From NCBI GenBank assembly GCA_023265625.1, contig JAHFST010000002.1:62001-126000 (forward strand): 64,000 bases of DNA, written 5' to 3'. The translations under genes were made by a program, and so were the position numbers. Origin of the DNA: Deltaproteobacteria bacterium (lineage in GTDB: Bacteria > UBA10199 > JACPAL01 > JAHFST01). Each line of letters opens with the position of its first letter. Position 1 is the first letter of the stretch. This document shows positions 58,062 through 64,000 of the stretch, in pieces. A model generated the notes under the pieces. That model ran no database searches. It worked only from the letters and a program-made list of their open reading frames with translations, and was not told where the DNA came from.

Positions 58062-59498
58062 TCATCCTAACCACACTGGCCAACTGATATCCTGATTCTT
58101 TGAATGATTCCTGACGTATCTCCCGATTCCCAGGGCGATCACCAGGTCGTCGTGCTTGCCGCTCTGGGCCTCGGCCTTGCCCGATCGGGACCAGCAGAAA
58201 TTCAGAAGCTCGTTGACGGTGCGGATTCCTTGGACGCCGCCAACCCCCTCCCGCAGGCTCTTGTCCAGCTCGTCGATCAAAAGCGGCCGTGTCAAGGAAT
58301 TGGTCGGAAAGCCGGGCTCGGTTCTTCCCGGTTTGAGCGGATTCACGTACTCATAGATGCGCGGATAATCGTGGTGCTGAAAAAACAGAGTCGTGGCGAT
58401 GCCCATGTTGTTGTTTTCGATGGCGGCGAGAGCATTGTTGTATTCGGCTCCCAGTTCGAGGATTTTATGGTTGAAGACATCCAACGAAATACGTGTGCGA
58501 TATTCCGCCACCTGTTTGCCAGTGTGACGTTCCAAAATATGCGCCGCATGATAATCGCCAGCGCCTCCCTTGGCGGGGTCCACGGAGAGGATGTAATCGG
58601 TCTTGGCCTTCGGTTTCTCGAAAATATACTGCCCGCAGGGAAAGTCCTGGTCCTGTTCGTCGGTAAAGCGCGTTTCGATCGGTACGATCATCGAACATTC
58701 TTCCTGCAATGCTCGCAGGGCCGCGACGTCGAACACGAGGTTGCCTGTGGTTACGAAGTCGCCGTACACTTCCTGCGCCAGCTGCGAGGCGCTCATGTTG
58801 GCCTTCTGAATGGCAAGCCAGCCCTGCGTCCGTTCGGGGTGGTACCACCAATGGACCCGGACCGGATTGAAAAGGCTCTTGCCCTCCAGCGAACGGCTCC
58901 AAAGCTCGTAGTAAAAATTATCCATGCCATTCGGGGTACTCAGGATGATCGCCGAGCCGCCCGTGCTGAGTGTGGGAAAAGAAGCCTGCCAGATGTCTTC
59001 GATCCAACGGACGAATGCTGCTTCGTCGATGATGAGCAGCGAGAGCGATTCGGAACGACCGGCTTCTTCCGATGTCGGAACCGATTCGATTTCGCTTCCG
59101 GTCACGAACGACATCTTCGACATGTTGTCATCGACGAGTTCCGCCTGCAGGAATGGTGGAAGATGGCTGTAGAGGTAACGTACCTTCTTGAGAAGCGCCT
59201 TGGCCGTGGCGTCCTTGATGGAGATCATCAAAATTTTCTTTTCCTCGAAGAAAAGGCACATCCACAGAGCATAGCCCGCCACGAGCCAGCTCAGGCCCAT
59301 CTGGCGACTTTTGAGGATGATGTTGAAGCTATTCTTGAGAAACTGGGCGCATGTGATTTCCTGAAAGCGGTATAGACGGAATGGAACCTTACCTCGAATG
59401 GGGTCGCGCAAAAAACCGTAGGTGTTGATGAAGTACGCCGGAGACTGTCGGCATCTGAGAATCTCCTGAAATTCGGCCTGTGTCAGACATCGATTCAT
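58062..59498 (-). CDS. Terminase large subunit
   Basis: A 478-aa phage packaging motor. The ATPase has the Walker A-like ILKSRQMGLSWLVAGYALW and Walker B LLIIDEAAFV. The nuclease domain has ILSVDPAKGGAGDYHA, AAIENNNMGIA and the final acidic site SGKHDDLVIALG. It cuts concatemeric DNA and pumps it into proheads. It appears complete. It is the last gene of the leftward late operon, with no portal gene after it; redox cargo on the opposite strand begins 24 bp past its stop. Confidence 0.92.
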   Translation of the reverse strand: MNRCLTQAEFQEILRCRQSPAYFINTYGFLRDPIRGKVPFRLYRFQEITCAQFLKNSFNIILKSRQMGLSWLVAGYALWMCLFFEEKKILMISIKDATAKALLKKVRYLYSHLPPFLQAELVDDNMSKMSFVTGSEIESVPTSEEAGRSESLSLLIIDEAAFVRWIEDIWQASFPTLSTGGSAIILSTPNGMDNFYYELWSRSLEGKSLFNPVRVHWWYHPERTQGWLAIQKANMSASQLAQEVYGDFVTTGNLVFDVAALRALQEECSMIVPIETRFTDEQDQDFPCGQYIFEKPKAKTDYILSVDPAKGGAGDYHAAHILERHTGKQVAEYRTRISLDVFNHKILELGAEYNNALAAIENNNMGIATTLFFQHHDYPRIYEYVNPLKPGRTEPGFPTNSLTRPLLIDELDKSLREGVGGVQGIRTVNELLNFCWSRSGKAEAQSGKHDDLVIALGIGRYVRNHSKNQDISWPVWLG

Positions 59499-59504
59499 AC
59501 ATAA

Positions 59505-60242
59505 TCATTTCCTCAAGGGTTCCAGTTCCTCGAAGCCCGAGTTCGGATTGTGTCCAACAGGGGTCGAAAAGTTCGAGTCCTGTCGGGGTAGGATCGGTTC
59601 GGCCTTGGTTTCGATCACCCGAATGGCGGCTGTATAATCGAGATACCGAACCCCTGTTTCGGTATCGGGGAGGTCCTCAATCGGGAGATGCCCTTTGCCG
59701 CCGGAGAAAAGGCTCAAGAATTGATTCATGGCGCTGGAGGTCTGGGACATGACCCGGATGCTATCGGTCCTCAGCCCGTTCAAGGCTCTGACATGGGCCA
59801 TCAGGCTCTCGAGAATGTGCCGCTTGCGATTGTATTCGGTATAGGTGCCCTCGGACATCTCCCAGGCGGTGTCGTACATTTTCGATGTTTTCTCGATCTG
59901 CTTGTCCAATTGGTCGGTGTGAAGGACCGCCCGTGCGCGATCTTCCCGTAACTGGTGCATCAAGGTCGCGGCCATGACGAACACTCGGTCACGGATGATG
60001 CTTTGGTTCTCGAACATTTTTATAAATTTTTTCTCGATTCCCTCGAGAAGCTTCAGGATCATGTATTCTGAGACGCCAATACGACGACCGAGGTCCTCGC
60101 GGCTCAAACGTTCGCCATTCAACACGCCACCGCTGCAATGCCATGAGATGATCATGTCTTCCTTGTACTTCACACCCAATTGCCTCACGAGAACCTCATC
60201 GGCTCCCTTGGCTTTAGTTCTTTTGCGTTTCCTTGCTGCCAT
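59505..60242 (-). CDS. Terminase small-subunit-like DNA-binding protein
   Basis: A 245-aa protein with a helix-turn-helix in its first third (LSREDLGRRIGVSEYMILKL), a long helical middle (RARAVLHTDQLDKQIEKTSK) and a polar tail. Position directly before the large subunit and this build point to the small terminase, which recognises the packaging site. ATG 60242 (MAARKRKRTK) gives a basic start; the frame stays open 45 nt further. It overlaps the Mor-like gene by 29 bp. Confidence 0.75.
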   Translation of the reverse strand: MAARKRKRTKAKGADEVLVRQLGVKYKEDMIISWHCSGGVLNGERLSREDLGRRIGVSEYMILKLLEGIEKKFIKMFENQSIIRDRVFVMAATLMHQLREDRARAVLHTDQLDKQIEKTSKMYDTAWEMSEGTYTEYNRKRHILESLMAHVRALNGLRTDSIRVMSQTSSAMNQFLSLFSGGKGHLPIEDLPDTETGVRYLDYTAAIRVIETKAEPILPRQDSNFSTPVGHNPNSGFEELEPLRK

Positions 60243-60624
60243 GAACAGGGTTCCTTCTGGTTGTGATGTGAACGGGATCCATCGCACGCAGTTCCTGCAG
60301 GTGCTGCAGGATTTTTGGATATTCGCGGTGCATTTTCTTGTAGACGGCGCGGATCCAGACGTCGGTCACGTCGTATTTGTCGGCCAGGAATTGCAATGTC
60401 TCATGGCCCTGCGAATACGAGAGCGACAGGAAGACATCGATATTGCGCTTGAGATCGTTGATCTCCTTCATGGATGGAATGGAAATTTTCATGCCGCCGA
60501 AAACCAGCACCAGTTTGAGTGTTTCTTCTTCGCCCAGGAGATCGTACATTTCCGGCAGCAAGGTATCGCGATACAGATAGAAAATGAGTTCCTTCAGGCC
60601 CAACTCAGGAAATTTTGACTCCAT
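60214..60624 (-). CDS. Mor-like transcription activator
   Basis: A 136-aa protein. The first half, MYDLLGEEETLKLVLVFGG followed by KISIP, matches the Mor-family dimer domain (E-x-x-L-K-L and FGG-x-x-x-x-IP). The second half, LQFLADKYDVTDVWIRAVYK, is a helix-turn-helix. Mor of phage Mu activates the middle operon. ATG 60624 has GGAGG at 5 nt; the frame stays open far upstream over the sigma gene, which I take as chance. Confidence 0.8.
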   Translation of the reverse strand: MESKFPELGLKELIFYLYRDTLLPEMYDLLGEEETLKLVLVFGGMKISIPSMKEINDLKRNIDVFLSLSYSQGHETLQFLADKYDVTDVWIRAVYKKMHREYPKILQHLQELRAMDPVHITTRRNPVHGSKETQKN

Positions 60625-61247
60625 CCTTCCTCCGTAATCTTCTGTTCCAACCCGTGGCGACGCAACGTCACTACGGCATAGTTGATGAGAAACTCCGCCC
60701 GCTTGGGCGGAATGACAGCGATCCGCGCTACATCCTTGATGAAACCGTTCCGGCATCGCTCGAACACGCGCAAATAAACCGCGATGGCCACCCGATGGAT
60801 CACGTATCGCGATACCGGCGTATTGAAACGGATTCGCAGGCAGATATCGAGGTCCGCAGCCTGAAGAGATTCTTCCGGCATCGTGGTAAGTTGCTCGTGC
60901 GCATCTTCCGAAGGAATAAAATGCGAGAAATACTTGCAGCGCCTGAAATAACTGGCGACACAATTCGAAACGCATCGGTACATAAAACTGCGCAGGCTTC
61001 CCCGTAGTGGATCCCAAAGTGATAGTTTCTGAATAACCTCGATCCAGCATTCCTGGCGGATGTCCTCGACCTGATCGAGAAAAATCCGATGACGGCTGGC
61101 ATTGACCACCGAGTGAACAATGGGCTCCAGATGAAGCCGTATGGCTTCGAAAGCGGATCGGTCTCCGGAAAGAAAACGCTGCACGGATTCATGCAGGTGA
61201 TCGCTCTCCCAGGAGATGTTTTCTCGTTTCACTGCGGATGAATTCAT
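60594..61247 (-). CDS. Sigma-70-like factor
   Basis: A 217-aa protein with sigma region 2 features: FLSGDRSAFEAIRLHLEPIV and DQVEDIRQECWIEVIQKLSL, then GSLRSFMYRCVSN. The C-terminal part (FIKDVARIAVIPPKRAEFLI) is a helix-turn-helix of region-4 type. It may direct host polymerase to late phage promoters. It sits beside the Mor-like gene, so two transcription switches lie together. ATG 61247 follows GAAGGCGAGCTT. Confidence 0.75.
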   Translation of the reverse strand: MNSSAVKRENISWESDHLHESVQRFLSGDRSAFEAIRLHLEPIVHSVVNASRHRIFLDQVEDIRQECWIEVIQKLSLWDPLRGSLRSFMYRCVSNCVASYFRRCKYFSHFIPSEDAHEQLTTMPEESLQAADLDICLRIRFNTPVSRYVIHRVAIAVYLRVFERCRNGFIKDVARIAVIPPKRAEFLINYAVVTLRRHGLEQKITEEGWSQNFLSWA

Positions 61248-61518
61248 AAGCTCGCCTTCCCCAGGTAAATTTAGGAACAAATCCCTCCGGATAATCGGCC
61301 GGTATCCGACGATACGGATTGAAACCTTTTCGCGCCGGTACATGTTTCAACCAGAATTTTCCAAGCGACAGGAAATGCACCGTTTTTCCCAGCGCCAGAT
61401 CGTTCATCATGCATTGGATCATCGACACCAGAACCAGCCGGACCTCATACTGATGAAGCCCCGTCAGTTCGGCGATACGGATAATCATGTCGGTCGAGAC
61501 AACCTGCGGCTTTGCCAT
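61189..61518 (-). CDS. HU/IHF-family DNA-binding protein
   Basis: A 109-aa HU-like protein: VSTDMIIRIAELTGLHQYEV (helices), FLSLGKFWLKHVPARKGFNP with the glycine turn, and the arm RRIPADYPEGFVPKFTWGRR. HU/IHF bend DNA and help packaging, integration and late transcription. I chose ATG 61518 (MAKPQVVS). It overlaps the sigma-like gene by 59 bp. Confidence 0.82.
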   Translation of the reverse strand: MAKPQVVSTDMIIRIAELTGLHQYEVRLVLVSMIQCMMNDLALGKTVHFLSLGKFWLKHVPARKGFNPYRRIPADYPEGFVPKFTWGRRAYEFIRSETRKHLLGERSPA

Positions 61519-61519
61519 G

Positions 61520-61738
61520 TCAGACCTCCGTGCCCGAAGCGGCCGCTGCCGCCTCTTTAGCCTCCGTGGGGGCATCCTTGACCACGAGCGATTTTACCAA
61601 TGTCGGATAGAGTGTATCCAACGAGCGCGACACTTCAGCCCTGAAAGTGTCGATGAGGCTTTGTTGATCCCGTATGAATTTTCCCACGATGCGGCTTCCG
61701 GTGTGGTCGAGCAGCGTTTTCAGTTCCTTTGCGTCCAT
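61520..61738 (-). CDS. Small helical protein
   Basis: A 72-aa protein, helical in its first 50 residues (HTGSRIVGKFIRDQQSLIDT), with an Ala/Glu-rich tail. I do not recognise it. GGAGGAG lies 7 nt before the ATG, a strong site, although the start lies inside the preceding membrane-protein gene. Confidence 0.65.
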   Translation of the reverse strand: MDAKELKTLLDHTGSRIVGKFIRDQQSLIDTFRAEVSRSLDTLYPTLVKSLVVKDAPTEAKEAAAAASGTEV

Positions 61739-61868
61739 AGAGTTTCTCCTCCAGTGTTTTGATTTTCAGTTCCTTCCGCCGAAAGACTTCTTTCAGCAAA
61801 AAAAGCGACAAGCCCCAGCCTGTCAAAAATGACAGGATGCCAACGAACCAGACTCGGATCGGTTCCAT
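61635..61868 (-). CDS. Small membrane-anchored protein
   Basis: A 77-aa protein with one membrane helix (FVGILSFLTGWGLSLFLL), a charged helix and a His/Arg-rich tail. ATG 61868 overlaps the upstream stop (TGATG) and has GGGAGG at 6 nt. Its last 104 bp overlap the next gene in another frame, an embedded layout seen in phage spanin pairs; the sequence does not otherwise prove a spanin. Confidence 0.6.
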   Translation of the reverse strand: MEPIRVWFVGILSFLTGWGLSLFLLKEVFRRKELKIKTLEEKLYGRKGTENAARPHRKPHRGKIHTGSTKPHRHFQG

Positions 61869-62389
61869 CACGTACCTCCCTCAAGGTAGACCTTTACGAC
61901 CCCACTCAGATCGCTCAAAGACTCACCTGTGAAATAACGTTGTCCGCAAATGGTTTCGTGACTGACGACGTGACGGAAGGATTCGGGAAACAGCGAAGGC
62001 GTGACGGGCCTCACGAAACGTACCAATTTGTGCAGGGTCTCCGAATGGAAGCGCGAAACATGCAATTGGCTCCGCCCTTCGGCATCTTTGAATGCGATGT
62101 AGTAGCGTTTGAAAACGGCTTTGAGTTGAAGTGTGCCGAGAATTTCCACGACACGGCTGACAGTTTCTGAAATTTCTGGAGTCAGGCTTTGAGGATTTGT
62201 GATCGTCTTGGCGAGACGGGCACTTTGGGAAAGGAGCCGACGTTTGCGGCTCTCGAATATTTCGACTCCGGACTGGCGCAGGTTTTTAGAGAGGGCCTCG
62301 CGGCATTCGCGGCGCGCTTGGCAGTGTTCGCGACAGGGAGCGAGGTTTTCGTCAAAGAGGTAGCCGAAACAGTCGATTTCATGATTCAT
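61868..62389 (-). CDS. Unrecognised Cys-cluster phage protein
   Basis: A 173-aa protein. The N-terminus has four Cys (DCFGYLF, CREHCQARREC) that could bind zinc. The rest is a helix-rich domain with LQLKAVFKRYYIAFKDAEGR. I do not recognise the family. It precedes the small membrane gene with overlapping stop and start. Confidence 0.65.
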   Translation of the reverse strand: MNHEIDCFGYLFDENLAPCREHCQARRECREALSKNLRQSGVEIFESRKRRLLSQSARLAKTITNPQSLTPEISETVSRVVEILGTLQLKAVFKRYYIAFKDAEGRSQLHVSRFHSETLHKLVRFVRPVTPSLFPESFRHVVSHETICGQRYFTGESLSDLSGVVKVYLEGGT

Positions 62390-62498
62390 CCGAAAAACAT
62401 CTTACCTGAAATGAATCATTTGAAAAGACTAAAAACTTAATAAATTCAAATGTTTAGCACCTATGACGTGTTTGCGTCACCCATGAGCAAAAACGGAC

Positions 62499-62693
62499 CT
62501 ACTTGAGGCGCATTTTGTCACCCGAACGCAGCTCCATGATGTGTCTGGCGATCGCCTTAATCATTCCAGGCACGCTTAATTTGGTGAACGTGGTGAGAAG
62601 CAGTGTGCCGATGGTGATGCCACCACCGACCCATTCAATCGGTCCGCCATGCGCGAAGTAATGCACGCATTTTTCGAGAATATCTTGATCCAT
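62499..62693 (-). CDS. Small membrane protein, possible holin
   Basis: A 64-aa protein with one membrane stretch (WVGGGITIGTLLLTTF) and a basic C-terminus. AAGGAGG lies 8 nt before the ATG. It follows the peptidase gene, the usual neighbourhood of holins, which open the inner membrane for endolysin. The 109 bp after it hold a TGACG/CGTCA hairpin and a CATTTGAA/TTCAAATG inverted repeat but no gene. Confidence 0.55.
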   Translation of the reverse strand: MDQDILEKCVHYFAHGGPIEWVGGGITIGTLLLTTFTKLSVPGMIKAIARHIMELRSGDKMRLK

Positions 62694-62706
62694 ATATGGT
62701 CCTCCT

Positions 62707-63108
62707 TCAGGTTTTTGATTTCACAAACCAGTAAGCCAATCTCTCCGCAGGGCGGATGTCCACATGCGTGAATGATGCGTAGGATCCGATTCCCTTCACT
62801 CCAAGATTCTTGGCGGAAACGGCTTCGAGAATTTTCTGTGCAACAGTGCGAGCGGGCATTCCTTCAATCTTGATATCCGCGGCGCGGCCTTCAATGTGTT
62901 GAGAGTTTTTTACGCCTCCAACTTTGCGGTTGTATTCGGGCGTCCGGTAACCCGATGTGATCATGACGTTACGGTTACCGCAGATGATGCGGATCAGTTC
63001 CAGTTGCTCGCACAAGGGTCTGAGCCGCGACGTGACCCAGGCGGCGGGATACGGCGTACCGTCACCGCAGCGGAACTCCTCAAGGTTGAAATGCGACGTC
63101 ACTTGCAT
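62707..63108 (-). CDS. M15-family D,D-carboxypeptidase endolysin
   Basis: A 133-aa peptidase of the M15A type: MITSGYRTPEYNRKVGGV, SQHIEGRAADI with the zinc His and Asp, and FTHVDIRP with the second zinc His. It cuts peptidoglycan cross-links for host lysis. Length fits single-domain phage endolysins. It overlaps the upstream membrane-protein gene by 29 bp. Confidence 0.88.
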   Translation of the reverse strand: MQVTSHFNLEEFRCGDGTPYPAAWVTSRLRPLCEQLELIRIICGNRNVMITSGYRTPEYNRKVGGVKNSQHIEGRAADIKIEGMPARTVAQKILEAVSAKNLGVKGIGSYASFTHVDIRPAERLAYWFVKSKT

Positions 63109-63271
63109 AGTGGCTTTCGATCCTTTGTTTAATGAAGGCTACATCCAGCTTGACGTGCTCCAATTCGATTTGCGTTTTGGCCACATCGACTTTCAGACTC
63201 CAAAACATGCCCGAGGCACTGAGCAGCGCACCAATGATGGCGAACCAAAATTTCCAATCTCCGTTTTTCAT
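63080..63271 (-). CDS. Small membrane protein in the lysis cluster
   Basis: A 63-aa protein with one N-terminal membrane helix (FWFAIIGALLSASGMFWSL) and a coiled-coil tail (VAKTQIELEHVKLDVAFIKQ). This is the build of many phage holin-like or accessory lysis proteins. It overlaps the endolysin gene and the gene before it, so it belongs to the lysis operon. Confidence 0.65.
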   Translation of the reverse strand: MKNGDWKFWFAIIGALLSASGMFWSLKVDVAKTQIELEHVKLDVAFIKQRIESHYASDVAFQP

Positions 63272-63969
63272 ACGCAGTCGATGTTGATCGTGTTGGAACA
63301 GAGATAAGGCGCGCTCACATGATCCTTGTGCATGTGGCCCACGTAAATCTGGGCGTCACAGATGCTTTCATCCGGCAACAGCCAGAGGATCGCGCATTCC
63401 CCGTTCTCGAGTTTGTAATTGCCATCTTTCCGGTCGAGACGTCCGCGGGTCACATAGACCCGCACCTCATGGTCGAATTCCGAGCATTTCTGATCGGCGT
63501 CCGTTCGTTTACATTGGTAATCTTCGGACTCGAATGCTTCGAGCTTGAGTTCAAGTTGAGTTACGCCGTCACTCGGGAAAGTGTAGAAGTCCTTGCTGGA
63601 GGAAGGTCCCCAGGATCGGGATTTGATGAAAGTGGCCTCCGGAGAAACCATCGAAAGTTTAAGATACGGTTTCGCGATCAGTTTCGCTTCCGGTCCCGAT
63701 TCATCGATGCGCAAATAAGACATCGGCGTTTCGAGAAGAGGAACATGGATAGAACCCAGATTGTCGATATCCTTATCCGTTAACCTGTCGCGCATGTATG
63801 ACCACGGTTCGTCGTCCTGCATACGGCTTTTATGGGTTTCCACCATTTCGGGGGTGCAATCTTCCTGGATGATCTCGTTCGTTTTGCCGACTCTCTGCGA
63901 ATGTCGCCAGACGTTGACGACCATTTTCGTTTTCTTGTCGTAAAAATAAGCTACGCATTTTTCTTCCAT
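63268..63969 (-). CDS. Unrecognised phage protein before the lysis genes
   Basis: A 233-aa soluble protein rich in beta strands and acidic residues, with several Cys (CKRTDADQKC and CAILWLLPDESIC). I do not recognise it. GGAAGG lies 4 nt before the ATG. It may be the last gene of the structural block that would lie to the right of the window. Confidence 0.6.
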   Translation of the reverse strand: MEEKCVAYFYDKKTKMVVNVWRHSQRVGKTNEIIQEDCTPEMVETHKSRMQDDEPWSYMRDRLTDKDIDNLGSIHVPLLETPMSYLRIDESGPEAKLIAKPYLKLSMVSPEATFIKSRSWGPSSSKDFYTFPSDGVTQLELKLEAFESEDYQCKRTDADQKCSEFDHEVRVYVTRGRLDRKDGNYKLENGECAILWLLPDESICDAQIYVGHMHKDHVSAPYLCSNTINIDCV

Positions 63970-64000
63970 AAAGCCTTCCCCCGATCAGACCGGCGATCCG

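Larger units (their letters stand above)
33847..64000. mobile_element. tRNA-Glu-integrated prophage-like element carrying cargo (right end outside window)
   Basis: The element begins at the 3' half of tRNA-Glu with a large serine recombinase. It carries phage replication, recombination and repressor genes (35.6-41.2 kb), plus-strand cargo (41.3-58.0 kb), and terminase, regulatory and lysis genes (58.1-64 kb). No second copy of the tRNA-Glu 3' end is seen, so the right attachment site lies beyond the window. No portal, capsid or tail gene is recognisable in the visible part. Confidence 0.85.

Noticed and set aside
58104-59375. 423-codon plus-strand open frame
   Set aside because: Antisense to the terminase large subunit, whose ATPase and nuclease motifs are intact.
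60625-61050. Upstream extension of the Mor-like frame
   Set aside because: It overlaps the sigma-like gene in another frame. The strong GGAGG site at the internal ATG 60624 and the family length favour the short form.
1-64000. CRISPR arrays, rRNA genes, insertion sequences with transposases
   Set aside because: I found no regularly spaced repeats, no rRNA-like sequence and no transposase frame in the window.

Overview
The window comes from a diderm (Gram-negative type) bacterium that I cannot place firmly. The outer-membrane logic is clear: a TonB-like protein, lipoproteins, an outer-membrane barrel and an RND lipid exporter. The mix of RlmN, NfuA, RecO, UbiB, MtnP and chromate transporter genes resembles uncultured Deltaproteobacteria-like lineages. 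The placement is inference.

Host part (1-33.8 kb). The left end holds a cut-off FPGQG-motif protein, a small membrane protein, a rhodanese and an orphan BrnA-like antitoxin lying between exact 60-bp repeats. Next come an unrecognised 427-aa gene and, divergent from it, a 3,789-aa fungal/mycobacterial-style type I fatty acid synthase (AT-ER-DH-MPT-ACP-KR-KS) followed at once by a stand-alone AcpS. Then come small toxin/antitoxin genes, an MFS transporter, an RND exporter, rlmN, an nfuA-like gene, an exported Tudor-knot protein, mtnP, a PfkB kinase, recO, a UbiB-type kinase, a TonB-like protein, more TA genes, chrA, a Rho factor lacking its RNA-binding N-terminus, and a GH114 lipoprotein. The region ends with a broken tRNA-Lys copy, tRNA-Lys(UUU) and tRNA-Glu(UUC).

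Integrated phage-like element (from about 33.85 kb past the right edge). A large serine recombinase reads out into the tRNA-Glu gene, which marks the left attachment junction. Early genes on the minus strand are a DnaC-like loader, a replication protein, a RecE/RecT-like pair and a Cro-like regulator, with a divergent CI-like regulator. Late genes on the minus strand (58.1-64 kb) encode lysis-type proteins, an HU homologue, a sigma-like factor, a Mor-like activator and the two terminase subunits. No portal, capsid or tail gene is recognisable in the visible 30 kb.

Cargo (41.3-58.0 kb, all on the plus strand) lies between these blocks. It comprises a SIR2-HerA defence pair, a complete kdpFABC-kdpDE potassium uptake operon with two unknown leader genes and a PTS EIIA-Ntr gene, and a RegB/RegA-like redox two-component system with an outer-membrane protein, a lipoprotein and a CxxCH protein. 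The kdp cargo and the redox cargo each end against the 3' end of a terminase large-subunit gene. The first of these is only a remnant (about 53.49-53.64 kb) and the second is the intact gene. This suggests that the terL 3' end acts as a reusable cargo insertion point, and I consider it the most interesting structure in the window.
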